DNA from: Terriglobia bacterium | GTDB lineage: Bacteria > Acidobacteriota > Terriglobia > JAIQFV01 | Direction of reading: 5' to 3' | DNA: 64,000 nt | NCBI GenBank assembly: GCA_028716525.1 | Contig: JAQUPQ010000012.1 | Location: 1 to 64,000, forward strand | Shown: piece by piece, positions 39,479 through 49,514 of the stretch | How the letters are laid out: each line of letters begins with the position of its first letter | Position numbering within the stretch: position 1 is the first letter of the stretch | The notes under the pieces: generated by a model | The model's input: only the letters and a program-made list of their open reading frames with translations | Database searches by the model: none | What the model was told of the DNA's origin: nothing | Made by a program: the position numbers and the translations under genes

Positions 39479-41821
39479 CTAGCCCAGCACGGTATCCGCG
39501 CCGAGTCGACTGCGGCCGAGCCGCCAGATGCCATCGTCCTCGACCACATACTCGTTCCGTATGCGACCGAGGTGTGTGTTTACCGGCTTGGCCCAGTTGG
39601 CGATGCGACGCATCAAGACCTCCTCCTGTGCCGATGGTAGCGTGCCGGTCACCACAAGGTCAAAGGTGTGCCGTTCGCGTGCCGTGCCGGGGCCGAGCAC
39701 GCAACCGCCCGTTGCCGAATGAATCGCGACGTCGAATGCGAGCGCAGCGTTCGCCGTTCCGCCTACGACTTGAATCGAACCGGCCGGATTCATCGAAGCA
39801 ATCGCCACGGTGTTTCCGCCGCCTGGGTTCAGACCAATCGCCGCGCCGCCGTAGATGTCCGCCGCGATGGCGTCAACGACTTCGTCCGCCGTGGCAAGCG
39901 CGGGGTTGAGGAAGTCGGCCGCCGTAAACTGCATGGTCTGGATTGCTGTTCCGTCCGCGACCGCGCTCGGTATTGCTTCGACAACCGTGACGACGGTATC
40001 GTCTCCGGATTCGACTGACGACACGACCGTGTACATCCCGTCGTTTCCAGCCGACCCGTAGATACGGAACTGGTATGTCGCCACGTACTGCGCCGCATTG
40101 CGTCCAGCGAGCGTGAATGTATGCCCTGCCGTGCTCACCGCGTTGACCGCGTGCCCAGCGTCAACTATCACCCATAGGTCTACCGAGCCGCCGCCAAAGT
40201 TGTACGTCTCCGGGTTTACGGCAACGACCTGGGCCGGGTAGTAGTCGCCAAGCAACGATACGCCAAGCGTCCACACGTCCAACATGGCCGATGCAACGTG
40301 GCACTCGATTCCAAGCAGAGTCAGAATCGCCGCTTCGATGCCGGGGTCCGTGCCTCGGTAGTTGTATAGGTCGGGTAACACGCGCAGAAGTTTCTTGCGC
40401 TCCGCCAGCGTGAGATCCAACTCCGCCCACGTGAACGGATTGCCCTGGTCTTTCAGGTGCAAGTCGAGTCGCGTCTCGTCAACGACGTCCGGGTCCCACA
40501 CGTCCGACAGGTTGTCGATGTCTGTAAGTTGCAGGTTCCAAACCTCTTCTAGAGCGTTGATGAACGCCCGCAATTCCTGCGTGTCGTCTACGTCATAAGC
40601 CGCCTGCGGAATCGGGAACTTCGTCACGCGCCCGGCCGGGATAGGAGGTTGGAACCCAAGGAACGCCGCCGTGTCAGCCGTAGCGTCGATGGCATTTCCC
40701 GCGTGGTCCGTGACGTCCGCCGCAACCGCTATCTCGTAAGGCGCTTGCGGTGTCATCGGCCACTGAACCGCGAGGTCGAATGTCGTGAGCGCAGCGTCTA
40801 CCGCTTCCACGGACTGCGGAGTCAAGTGCACGGCGACGGCCGGATACACGTTGTTCCGCGCTATGGTGTAGTTGCTCGCGGACAGCGCCGACGAATCATT
40901 CCCAGTGACCAACATGGTCGGGAATTGAAGCACGGCGTTCATGGTGCCGCCTGTGACTTGCAACGTCGCCGCGTCGCCGACCGTCACGCTGTAGAGCGAT
41001 ACCGTGCCATCGTCGTTCGCGTGCGCCGTGGTCCCATCTATCAGACTCGGTAGCAGGTTCGCGATGTCCACAGCCGTGACGGGGTAGACCAGAGACAGCA
41101 TCGTCGCGTCAACCGTGTAGGTCGTAGCAGCTCCGCCGTCCACCGAGACGATGATAGTTCCAGGCACCGGCAACGCGCCCCACGCGGTTTCGTCCGTGGC
41201 CGTCGTGACGACCGCTCTGCCGTCCGGAGTCGACACCCGCATGGTGTCGTCGAACACGAGGCGCACGGTATCGTTGACGGTCGCCACGGCGCTCAGAAGT
41301 TTTGGTGCTTCCTCATCTGCCGTGCCGAACGTGTAGGTCACAATCATCGAGGTGGACGTACCTGTGACGTGCCCCCATGGCATGTGTCCCCACGGGAAGT
41401 GACCCCATCCGATAATCGGACTCGTGACCGTGACGCGGAACGACACCGTTGAATCGTGCGGCATGACGCCGCCCGCGTATTCGAAGGTCACCTCGGTGAA
41501 CACGTATGGCGACGTCACCGCGTGGTACGACACCGCGCTCGCCGCACCGTTCCACGGAGCGAAGAATCCGCCCGCCGTCGTGTAGGCATTCACCCAACCC
41601 GTGCCGCCGACATTCGCCTCGATTTGCACGGTGAAATACGGGGCCGGTGCGACGGTCGGGTCAGCCCAGATGTGCGCGATTCGCAGCATCGGGTGTGTAG
41701 ACGTCGCAACGTCAACCGCGTCCTCACCTGGGTTTGCCACTACGAGGACAAGCGGGAACGTCACGTCCTCGCTCGTCACGCTTTCTAGCAGCGCGGCCGG
41801 GATGTGCGCGTGAACTGTCAT
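39479..41821 (-). CDS. gpI-like baseplate protein with large insertions
   Basis: The protein has 780 residues. Residues about 470-535 (LDLHLKDQGNPFTWAELDLT, LAERKKLLRVLPDLYNYRGT, DPGIEAAILTLLGI) match phage tail protein I (P2 gpI), which links fibres to the baseplate. Unlike the roughly 180-residue P2 protein it carries an N-terminal beta-rich region, a WGHFPWGHMPWGH tandem at about 138-150, and two segments ending in VTGGT or VVGGTANA. The start overlaps the upstream lectin gene as ATGA. Confidence 0.75.
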   Translation of the reverse strand: MTVHAHIPAALLESVTSEDVTFPLVLVVANPGEDAVDVATSTHPMLRIAHIWADPTVAPAPYFTVQIEANVGGTGWVNAYTTAGGFFAPWNGAASAVSYHAVTSPYVFTEVTFEYAGGVMPHDSTVSFRVTVTSPIIGWGHFPWGHMPWGHVTGTSTSMIVTYTFGTADEEAPKLLSAVATVNDTVRLVFDDTMRVSTPDGRAVVTTATDETAWGALPVPGTIIVSVDGGAATTYTVDATMLSLVYPVTAVDIANLLPSLIDGTTAHANDDGTVSLYSVTVGDAATLQVTGGTMNAVLQFPTMLVTGNDSSALSASNYTIARNNVYPAVAVHLTPQSVEAVDAALTTFDLAVQWPMTPQAPYEIAVAADVTDHAGNAIDATADTAAFLGFQPPIPAGRVTKFPIPQAAYDVDDTQELRAFINALEEVWNLQLTDIDNLSDVWDPDVVDETRLDLHLKDQGNPFTWAELDLTLAERKKLLRVLPDLYNYRGTDPGIEAAILTLLGIECHVASAMLDVWTLGVSLLGDYYPAQVVAVNPETYNFGGGSVDLWVIVDAGHAVNAVSTAGHTFTLAGRNAAQYVATYQFRIYGSAGNDGMYTVVSSVESGDDTVVTVVEAIPSAVADGTAIQTMQFTAADFLNPALATADEVVDAIAADIYGGAAIGLNPGGGNTVAIASMNPAGSIQVVGGTANAALAFDVAIHSATGGCVLGPGTARERHTFDLVVTGTLPSAQEEVLMRRIANWAKPVNTHLGRIRNEYVVEDDGIWRLGRSRLGADTVLG

Positions 41822-42972
41822 GCTCCCAACCCCAACTCAAGACGCGCTGAAATCGTATGGACGCCGGGGAGATGGAACGACGGGGCTTGCATGTACGCCG
41901 GGCGTCCGCTTGCATCCGCCGTGATTTTACAACTTGCGTAGTGCTCGCCATCTACGTTGATGTGCAACCACCAACTCACCGAGTAGACGGAAGGCGAGTT
42001 CAGTCGCGTCGCATATGCCGCCTGGTGCGCCGCGAGGTCATGGTTCGTGTTCGACAGCCGCAAGTCATCGATGGTTCCGTAGTACAGCGGGTCGCCGATT
42101 TGAATTCGCGCACCCGGAATCGGCTGGCCGGGTATCACGGCGAACGCTCCAGTTGCCGCGATGAAAACGCCGTTGATGTAGACACGCGCCGCCATCGTCG
42201 TATCGTCGAACGCCACCGAGAAAAACTCATCTCCTTGATTGTTCACACGAGCTGTCGCAACAAAGCTCTGCGCGAAGTAGACAGATGCATTCCAGTGTTC
42301 TATCTGTAGTCGCCAGAGGTGCGCCCCGCCGCCTCCGTTCCCAAGCCATCGAATGCGCAGGCCGCCCGCCGTTACCGAACGCAACTGGAAAACTACGGGG
42401 CTCACTCCGTTGCTCGTCGAGATAGAGTCGACGTCGAAGTTCTGCCACCAATCGACGGTGTACGACGGGAGACCGGCGGCCGGAATGACGTCCGGCGTTG
42501 ACGCCCCAACCATGTCTCCCGCCCCCGCGCCCCATGTGCGCGCGAGCCCGTAACCGAGATTGTAGGTCGGCACGGACGGAGACACGATACCGTCCGCCAT
42601 GCGAAGGTCGTGTTTCCAATCGACTTCATCTCGCGCCCCGCCACTCACTTCGTCCATGCGGTAGTGCAACAGCGAGTCCGTGCCGGTCGTGTACCCCGGC
42701 ATCTCGATGCCCGTCGGCACAACGATCCCCGTCATCTCCGCCGCCATCACAACGAGGTCTTGTCCGGTAAGGTCCACAACCTGCGTGTTCTCGATGTAGT
42801 CACCGGGGTACAGCGTCGGGCGGTCAACGCTTGACGACAATCCGAGAACGTACCCCGCCGACGAGATACGCCCACACAGCGTGCCGACGCCCGCGTCGAA
42901 CCACGTCCCGTCCTCTCGGACAAGCGACGTGGCCGCCGGAGCCGGACCCGGAAGTGTCGGCGCGCTCGACAT
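41818..42972 (-). CDS. concanavalin/LamG-like lectin-fold protein
   Basis: The protein has 384 residues. Residues about 98-350 (DSLLHYRMDEVSGGARDEVD, YTVDWWQNFDV, FFSVAFDDTTMAARVYINGV, GTIDDLRLSN) follow the jelly-roll pattern of LamG/concanavalin A-like domains, which bind glycans. It sits between the gpI-like gene and another lectin-like gene, so it probably decorates the baseplate. The ribosome-binding site is modest. Confidence 0.75.
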   Translation of the reverse strand: MSSAPTLPGPAPAATSLVREDGTWFDAGVGTLCGRISSAGYVLGLSSSVDRPTLYPGDYIENTQVVDLTGQDLVVMAAEMTGIVVPTGIEMPGYTTGTDSLLHYRMDEVSGGARDEVDWKHDLRMADGIVSPSVPTYNLGYGLARTWGAGAGDMVGASTPDVIPAAGLPSYTVDWWQNFDVDSISTSNGVSPVVFQLRSVTAGGLRIRWLGNGGGGAHLWRLQIEHWNASVYFAQSFVATARVNNQGDEFFSVAFDDTTMAARVYINGVFIAATGAFAVIPGQPIPGARIQIGDPLYYGTIDDLRLSNTNHDLAAHQAAYATRLNSPSVYSVSWWLHINVDGEHYASCKITADASGRPAYMQAPSFHLPGVHTISARLELGLGA

Positions 42973-42975
42973 CGA

Positions 42976-43680
42976 TCAGACCTGTCGCCGAATCTGTATG
43001 TGGTCGAACGCCGCTCGCGTGCCGATCGCCTCGGCAACCGCCATCGCATATCCGCAGTACCCACCGCCGCTCAAGGGTAACGTGCCCGAGTTGATGCCCA
43101 CCGCGTCATCGATGAACTGCGTCATGCCGGGGATTGCCACCCACGCCGGCGCTGCCACCGAATGCGTTGAGAGGTCAGACTCCCAACAGTTCAGGTAGAT
43201 TTCTCCGTTCGGTTGCTCAACCGCTTCAACCGCGATGTGGTGCCAGAGGTCGTCAGAAATCTGGTACTGAGACGAGGACCGCCGCAGGTATTCCCCGTCG
43301 GCAGCCACGGGAATCCCGCCGATGATAGTGCCCTTGCGGAGCACAATCCGGTACGGGTCCGCATCTTCCAACCCGAGAAGATAGGCGTTGTCGTTGACGT
43401 CATGCCCTGTCGCCGCGATGTACAGAAGCGGAGAGAACCCCGTGTTCTGCGCGCTCGACAGCCGCTTGACCGCCCCTGCAATCCACGCGCCGCTCACTGT
43501 CGGCGAGTAGTTGCCGATGAGGCAGTATTTCCCGGCCGCCCCAGTAACCGTACCGTCGAGGCAGTTGAAGGCGTAGACCATCGTTCCGCCGCTCGGAGGG
43601 GTTACTCCAGCCGTCGTATCCTGCGCGACGTCCGCGAACCCGAGTTGATTATCCAGTGCGGCCCAATCTGCATCAGCCAT
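42976..43680 (-). CDS. lectin-like virion protein
   Basis: The protein has 234 residues. SGAWIAGAVKRLSSAQNTGF, the YLLGLEDADPYRIVLRKGTI stretch, DLWHHIAVEAVEQPNGEIYL and FIDDAVGINSGTLPLSGG form a jelly-roll with the WHHIAV motif seen in LamG-like domains. It is a close functional neighbour of the preceding lectin-fold protein, not a sequence copy. Probably displayed on the tail. Confidence 0.7.
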   Translation of the reverse strand: MADADWAALDNQLGFADVAQDTTAGVTPPSGGTMVYAFNCLDGTVTGAAGKYCLIGNYSPTVSGAWIAGAVKRLSSAQNTGFSPLLYIAATGHDVNDNAYLLGLEDADPYRIVLRKGTIIGGIPVAADGEYLRRSSSQYQISDDLWHHIAVEAVEQPNGEIYLNCWESDLSTHSVAAPAWVAIPGMTQFIDDAVGINSGTLPLSGGGYCGYAMAVAEAIGTRAAFDHIQIRRQV

Positions 43681-43683
43681 GAA

Positions 43684-46434
43684 TCACCATCCGTGTGCAA
43701 AGTCCTCGAAAGGCTCGGGGACGAGTGCTGAATCGAACATTGCAGGTGCCCAACCAGACCCCGCCCCCGGTGTAACGTAGGCCCCATACCATGTCGGGAA
43801 TTTGAACTGTTCCGCGTAGGAATGCGTGTACGCCGTAGTAGTGTTGAACTCGGCCGCGAGGTCCCCGTTTATCTGCGGCTGCCACGTCGCCAAGTCCGGG
43901 TCTTGCACCGTGTCGAACACCAAACGAGAGAATGGGTCCACCCCGTACTGATTATTGGCGTCCCACGTGCCAACCGGGTCGCCATCGTAGAACCCACCGG
44001 GAACGGCCACGGACGCCGCTCCAGTGTCCGAGGCGAGCGGCCATAGCCCCAATGTGCCCCGCGCGTCCGCGCCCGCAGAAAGGCCAATCCCGCTCGCCAG
44101 GTGCAAGGCGCCGTCCGCGTTCGCAGTGCCGTCCCATCCGAGAGTCAAGGCGTTCCCGTCGTTACCGAAAATCACATCGTCGGTGATGCCCGTGATGGCA
44201 AGCCTCGTATTGAGATGCGAAACCAGAGCCGCAACGGTAGTGTATATCCCACCCGTCAACGTCACGGTGTACCACACCCCATCAGTCTCGCTGCGGATGG
44301 TCAGTTTGTTCGCGTTGCTCCGAATGGTCAGCGGGAACGTCAACTCGCGCCCGACAATTTGCGCCGACGGTGCCATGCCCGGCGGCTTCCACGCGCCAGC
44401 AACAGGCGTGAATGGGTTGTAGGTCGCGAGCCATTCGTTGTCCCATGCCTGGTCAAAGGAATCCGCGAGCACCGTCCAAGCGCCGTCAATTCGGTAGTGC
44501 GTCGTTGCGTCCGCAGTAAATCCTGGCGCGACGTACACAAGCGTGTTGACCGTGTTCGATACAATCGTTACCGCGCCGAACGTAGACCCCGTGCCGGATA
44601 CGACTTTGAAGGTCAACCCCGCGAATTCATCAACGGCCCAATTCCTCCTCGTATCGATTAGACTTGTCGGGCTTCCACCCGTCGCCGTGCCGACTTCGTA
44701 GAAACTCGCAAACGGCGCATAGTAGTTCGTCACCGCGTCCATCGTCTCGTAAATCTCGGACCACGCGAACGTGTCCGCGTTCAGCGCAACCGGAGAGTCA
44801 GCCGCGAATAGAGCGTACAGACTCGTCACATCACTGAAGTCCGAGAACCAACCGACGTCATCGACACCCACCGCATACGAGCCAGCAAACCCAATGACTC
44901 GCGCGGCCGTACCGCCTCCGTAGGTCGTGAACGTCGTCGGAAATCCGATGTCCGCGTTTGCCGTTCCACCCGTACAAACCAACGAAACGCGACTGTCGAC
45001 GTAGACACGGTCCGCGCTATATGTAGAAGTGGCATCGACTCCATACGCAATGAACGTCGCGAGTATTTTTCCAGAAACCAACTCCGGCGTTCTGTCTCCC
45101 AATAATCCAGGTGCAAGTATTACCGAGACAGGAACCCCATTTACCTCGAAAAGCAATTCGTCATCAATCGTTGCAACCCTTGGGTCAATCGGCCAACCTA
45201 ACGGTGCGGCGTCATGAAATCCGCCCAACGCATCATCGATGAACAGCGTAGCCGTCGCGCCATTGCGCTCCGTCTCGACGTGCACCGCGTCACCGGCCGC
45301 GCCACCTGGGTACGTGGCTCTCACATGGTGCCAGTGCTCGCCGAGAACATCCGCGATTTCGGCCGTCGTAGCGTCCGCCGCATTTGTGAAGTAGAGCGGC
45401 CACATCTGCGCCCATTGCCCGTAGCCGCGAAACTCGTGAAGGTCGAACGTGAGCCCTGCCGTGATGGGTTCGACCTGGACGAACGACGTCGGTCCGCGAG
45501 AATCTGAGTAGACCTCAACCTGCCCGCCAGTAACACGAGCGCCGCCGCCGACCAGAAGCTCGTCGATGACTTCCGCGACATTCTGCGCCGTCGTCTCACC
45601 GCCGATGAACGCTATCGTCTGCGCGTTGCCACGGTCTATCCGTACTTCGATTGTCTGCCCTGCTACGATTGGCGCGATGGGATACGCCGTCGTATCCGCG
45701 ACGCTCGCCTGCCAAGCGTGCTCGTGTGCGGTACACGTGAGTATTGGCGAGAATGCTGACCTAGCCCCAGGTGCCATCGCTAGAACGTCCTCGGAAACGT
45801 AGATGACAGAATCGGAGCCGACAAGGTCAACGCGCACTACAGTCCAGTATCCGTCAAGCTGTGTATCCGGCGGACCTCCGGTGATTTTGAAGCTCGAACC
45901 TGGCAGAACAGCGCCTCTCAGGTCTACGCCGTTGAACTGGATTGCGTTGATTGGACTGACCATGACGGCAGAGACAATGAACGACCACTGCGGAGCCGTC
46001 GGGAAAACGAACGGCTTGTCCATGACGTAGCGCGAGGTCGTATCAGGCGTAAACGGTTGAAGTGCGTAGGTCAGCGTGGTGGCGTCGTTCGTCGCGACCG
46101 TGACGTCGGCGTACCCGAATCCCGTGCCGGACACGATGCGGAACGTGTGGCCAGACCACTCGTTGATTTCCCAATGCTTCGTTGAATCCGTAAGAGTTGT
46201 CGTTGACCCGACAGCCGTCGCGCGTCCGTACTCGAACGGTTCCGTACCTACTACCCGAGCCGGTGCGTCCTCGAACTGAAATCGCTCCGAGGTCGCGTAG
46301 AACGAATGCGGCTGTCGGAAGCTCGCGAAGCCCGGATAGTGTTGATGCGATACGCGCGCCCAGTGCTGCGCCTCGCCGGGTTCCCCAAGTGGGTCGGCTG
46401 TCGCGAAGGTCGGATTGAGAACGACGTTCGCCAT
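43684..46434 (-). CDS. large beta-rich tail protein with duplicated modules
   Basis: The protein has 916 residues. A duplicated module reads TLTDSTKHWEINEWSGHTFR (about 78-135) and SLIDTRRNWAVDEFAGLTFK (about 595-650), each followed by VVSGTG-type turns. It also holds VCTGGTANADIGF and related segments, shared with other virion proteins here. The first 60 residues are aromatic-rich. It lies directly downstream of the gpJ-like gene, so it is probably a baseplate or fibre component. Confidence 0.7.
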   Translation of the reverse strand: MANVVLNPTFATADPLGEPGEAQHWARVSHQHYPGFASFRQPHSFYATSERFQFEDAPARVVGTEPFEYGRATAVGSTTTLTDSTKHWEINEWSGHTFRIVSGTGFGYADVTVATNDATTLTYALQPFTPDTTSRYVMDKPFVFPTAPQWSFIVSAVMVSPINAIQFNGVDLRGAVLPGSSFKITGGPPDTQLDGYWTVVRVDLVGSDSVIYVSEDVLAMAPGARSAFSPILTCTAHEHAWQASVADTTAYPIAPIVAGQTIEVRIDRGNAQTIAFIGGETTAQNVAEVIDELLVGGGARVTGGQVEVYSDSRGPTSFVQVEPITAGLTFDLHEFRGYGQWAQMWPLYFTNAADATTAEIADVLGEHWHHVRATYPGGAAGDAVHVETERNGATATLFIDDALGGFHDAAPLGWPIDPRVATIDDELLFEVNGVPVSVILAPGLLGDRTPELVSGKILATFIAYGVDATSTYSADRVYVDSRVSLVCTGGTANADIGFPTTFTTYGGGTAARVIGFAGSYAVGVDDVGWFSDFSDVTSLYALFAADSPVALNADTFAWSEIYETMDAVTNYYAPFASFYEVGTATGGSPTSLIDTRRNWAVDEFAGLTFKVVSGTGSTFGAVTIVSNTVNTLVYVAPGFTADATTHYRIDGAWTVLADSFDQAWDNEWLATYNPFTPVAGAWKPPGMAPSAQIVGRELTFPLTIRSNANKLTIRSETDGVWYTVTLTGGIYTTVAALVSHLNTRLAITGITDDVIFGNDGNALTLGWDGTANADGALHLASGIGLSAGADARGTLGLWPLASDTGAASVAVPGGFYDGDPVGTWDANNQYGVDPFSRLVFDTVQDPDLATWQPQINGDLAAEFNTTTAYTHSYAEQFKFPTWYGAYVTPGAGSGWAPAMFDSALVPEPFEDFAHGW

Positions 46435-46435
46435 G

Positions 46436-47944
46436 CTAAATCACGTTTCCAGTCGCGCCGTTGACGAGCACGACAGAGCCCAACGCGGGAAACTGCCAGT
46501 TCGAAATCGGCGGGTCCGAGTGCGCGCCGTTCAGCGTGAAGTCGTCCAGCCCTGTTCCGATTTTCCTGACGCCAGGAATATCGCGGACAAGATTGAAGAT
46601 GTCCGAGAGCGCAATCTCGCCGCACGGTAGGTCGTTGGCGTCGCGGTAGTTGTAGCCGAAATCAATGAGCGTGTTCGCGCTACCGTCTGACGACAGCGGG
46701 TTGAAATAGGCCGCGAGTGCCGCGAGGATGGCCGTCTTCACCGACGTCGCCGAGTAGTTTGCCGCAATCCAGATGACCGCGCGCACGTCTACCGTTAGGT
46801 AGTTCGCTGTCGAGATGAGCACGCTGTAGTTTGTGAGCATCGGGTAGGTGACCGTGACCATCGTCTCGACCGCGTCAAGGAGCGCCTGGCTCGCCGTGCC
46901 GCCACCGGCCGGAACGACGTATAACCGCCCTTCCTCTTCCGGGATGGTGAGGTCTTCGTCACTCGACAGCATGAGAGCGCGAGCAACGGACGGCACTTCC
47001 AGCGCGTGCACCTCGAAATCGGACCTCGTGACGGTCGTTCTCGGTGCCGTGTTTGACAGCGGGATTTGCTGGCGAGCTGCGTTGACCGTCTCGCGCGCAA
47101 GGCCGCCAGATGCCGCCGCCGCGTTCGTCACCGAGAGAATGGCCTGAGTTCCAAACGAATCAGTGTAGGTCTTCCCGAATTTCTTGATGGTGTTCACGGC
47201 GACGTTCCCGGCCACGCCACCGCCGATCTTGTACGAAATAACGAATGTGCCAGTCGGCACCGCGCCGTTGACGCCGTCGCCGAATCGCACTGTCGCGCGG
47301 TCGTTCTGGTCTACGAGCACTTCGAAGTGGCGGTCTGTCGGTCCCGACAGCGCGAGAGAATCGACTTCCGTCCACGCGCCAAGGCCGGTCGAGAATGACA
47401 CGGAGTCTTCGAGGTAGGGACCGTCCGACAGAAACACTTCCTGGTCGGCGTTGATGGTCGCCGTGTACGTCTGCGTTTTCGACTGACAGTGCCGCCACGA
47501 AAGCGTTGCCGTAGTCGCTCCAGCCGCCATGACGACCGTTGCTTGCACTTCGCCTATGACGGGATTGACGACGTCCTCGGTTTGCGCCTTGTCTCCGATG
47601 GCGAATGTCACGTCGCCAGCGAGCGGGCCGTTGAGCAAGGTCACCGTCAAGTCACACGTTGCGGCCTGCGCTCCATACATCTCGTAGCTCTGGCGCTTCC
47701 CGAGCGCTATCATATCCCGGCGCTCCGTGGCCGTCGGGACGTAGGCACCGCGCGCCTTGCGCGTCATGTAGTAGTCGTTGACGGAGCTTGTCCAAGCCGA
47801 CCCGCTACGAATGACGTTCGCCATGTTGCGAGTCGTCGTATCCGTCCACGTGGGGAACACGGATTGAAACAGGCTTATCAGCCGAGCGTCAAGCGCCGGC
47901 TGGTCGCGTCCCGTGTAGTCGTAGGTTTCGGCCTCGAATGTCAC
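46436..47944 (-). CDS. baseplate J-like protein
   Basis: The protein has 502 residues with a GTG start at 47944 after GAGGTG. It follows the Baseplate_J family: an N-terminal helical region (LDARLISLFQSVFPTWTDTT), FGDGVNGAVPTGTFVISYKI, NTAPRTTVTRSDFEVHALEV and a C-terminal IALSDIFNLVRDIPGVRKIG. In P2 and Mu this protein forms the outer baseplate wedge. It is coupled to the gp25-like gene by GTGA. Confidence 0.88.
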   Translation of the reverse strand: MTFEAETYDYTGRDQPALDARLISLFQSVFPTWTDTTTRNMANVIRSGSAWTSSVNDYYMTRKARGAYVPTATERRDMIALGKRQSYEMYGAQAATCDLTVTLLNGPLAGDVTFAIGDKAQTEDVVNPVIGEVQATVVMAAGATTATLSWRHCQSKTQTYTATINADQEVFLSDGPYLEDSVSFSTGLGAWTEVDSLALSGPTDRHFEVLVDQNDRATVRFGDGVNGAVPTGTFVISYKIGGGVAGNVAVNTIKKFGKTYTDSFGTQAILSVTNAAAASGGLARETVNAARQQIPLSNTAPRTTVTRSDFEVHALEVPSVARALMLSSDEDLTIPEEEGRLYVVPAGGGTASQALLDAVETMVTVTYPMLTNYSVLISTANYLTVDVRAVIWIAANYSATSVKTAILAALAAYFNPLSSDGSANTLIDFGYNYRDANDLPCGEIALSDIFNLVRDIPGVRKIGTGLDDFTLNGAHSDPPISNWQFPALGSVVLVNGATGNVI

Positions 47945-48339
47945 GCGGGCACCTCGTAGTCTATCCTGCCTTCGCCGCCGCTCCCATTGTACCGACGTTC
48001 GGAGTAGGCCGTCGATACCTGCAACTCACCACCCGTTCCAGTAGCCTCCGTTGTCCCAACTCGTATCCGATTGTCGAACGCAAGCGCCTCTTGCATGAGG
48101 TGTCCGGCCAATGCGGAGCGCGCCGTTTTCCCCACCTTCGTGTGCTTGAGCAGATGCAAGCGAGAGCCACGGTGCATGTCCCATGGGAGTTCCCCGCGTT
48201 TCGTTCCAACTTCCAACGTGAGGTCCATTTCGAGCAACCGAGTCCCTGTAGCCTGCTTCAAGTCGGTTGATGCGAAGCCAAACGGCATCGCCAATCCAAC
48301 ACCAAACCGTCCTTCATCGTCGCCGGAAGTGGTTCTCAT
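47941..48339 (-). CDS. baseplate wedge protein, gpW/gp25-like
   Basis: The protein has 132 residues. GVGLAMPFGFASTDL, LTLEVGTKRGELPWDMHRGS and LAGHLMQEALAFDNRIRVGT follow the GPW_gp25 pattern (short beta segment, PW..DYG-type turn, helices, RV). T4 gp25 and P2 gpW sit in the baseplate core. Its start overlaps the TnpB stop; the ribosome-binding GGAGGT lies inside tnpB. Confidence 0.82.
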   Translation of the reverse strand: MRTTSGDDEGRFGVGLAMPFGFASTDLKQATGTRLLEMDLTLEVGTKRGELPWDMHRGSRLHLLKHTKVGKTARSALAGHLMQEALAFDNRIRVGTTEATGTGGELQVSTAYSERRYNGSGGEGRIDYEVPA

Positions 48340-49514
48340 TCTGACGAGACCTCCGCGCCTTCGACTCTCGCGTCTCCAGTCGCCGACCTGCGCCCCAGGT
48401 CGTAGATGTTGCGCGCAGCATTCTCATCCCGGTCCATGACCAAGCCACATGCCGCGCAGTAGTGCGTTCGGTCGCGCAATGTCTTTCTCACCACGCTTCC
48501 ACATCCCGAACATCTCTGGCTGGTACCCCTCGGGTTCACGCGCACGAACGGCAGCCCAGCTTCTTCCGCTTTGGCCGCGAGGTGCGTCCCGAACATCGTC
48601 CAGCCCGAATCCATGATGCCGCGCCGCAGACCACGCGCACCTTTCTTTGTCATTTCATCCGGCTCGTGCTCCGTACTCGACATCTCCTGAACGTTCAACT
48701 TCTCAACCGCAAAACCGTCGTATCGTTTCACTAGAGTTGCCACCGTCTGATGAATGAAGTTGCGACGGCGGTTTGCGATTTTCTCGTGCGCGCGAGCGAG
48801 AACCAGTTTTGCCTTCCCTCGGTTCCGCGAACCCTTCCGCTTGTGACTCACTGATTGGCCAGACTCGCGTAGCTTATCGATACTCTTCCGCAAAAAACGC
48901 GGATGCTCAATCTGCGTGCCGTCTGACATCGTCGCAAATGTCCGCAGTCCAACGTCGATACCGACGCCGGTACTCGACTTCTTCAACGTCGGCGCGGGAC
49001 CGATGTCCACCAGAAAATGCGCCCACCATCGAGTTGCGCCCCTCACAATCCGCAGTCCCTTGATCTCACCTTCACGGTAGATAGTGTTCCGCATCTGGAA
49101 AACAATTGGGTCCTTCCTAACATTCAAAACGAGTTTCTTCCCGTCGATATGCCAATCCTGCGTTGTGAATGTCAGAGTGTCGAAACGCTCCCAACTTCGG
49201 AATCGTGGGAATCCAGGTTTCTCCCCGCGCTTGACGCGTCGAAAAAATCCATGAAATGCCTTATCTAGACGGTGCAGGACTGTCACCCGCGTCATCTGCG
49301 CAGGCAGATTTCTGTAGTCATCGTCGTCGGACCGCAACTGCGTCAGTTCTTTACATTGTTCATAGAACGAAAGTGAAACACGCTGTCGCTGCCACGCTTC
49401 CCGTCTCTGCTGGAGGGCCGCGTTGTACAACGCGCAGCATAGTCCGAGCACCCTCCGCAACTTTGCTTCCTGCTTTGGAGCCCGGCCCAACTTCACTTTG
49501 CACGCTCGAATCAT
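48336..49514 (-). mobile_element. tnpB: TnpB (IS605 OrfB-type RNA-guided nuclease) gene without TnpA
   Basis: The protein has 392 residues and appears intact. An OrfB_IS605 N-terminus precedes the RuvC-like nuclease: GIDVGLRTFA (Asp187), AVEKLNV (Glu271) and MDRDENAARNI (361-370), with zinc-finger Cys335, 338, 353 and 356. The family cuts DNA guided by an omega RNA made from the 3' end of the gene and the adjoining element end. No TnpA transposase is nearby. A 7-bp hairpin (48384-48402) lies near the 3' end. It is inserted in the baseplate operon and its stop overlaps the gp25-like start. Confidence 0.88.
48384..48402 (-). ncRNA. hairpin at the 3' end of tnpB, possible omega-RNA element
   Basis: CGACCTG and CAGGTCG pair perfectly around a five-base loop within the last 70 bases of tnpB. 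The 3' part of tnpB forms the scaffold of omega RNA in characterised systems. Boundaries of any RNA here are unknown. Confidence 0.35.
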
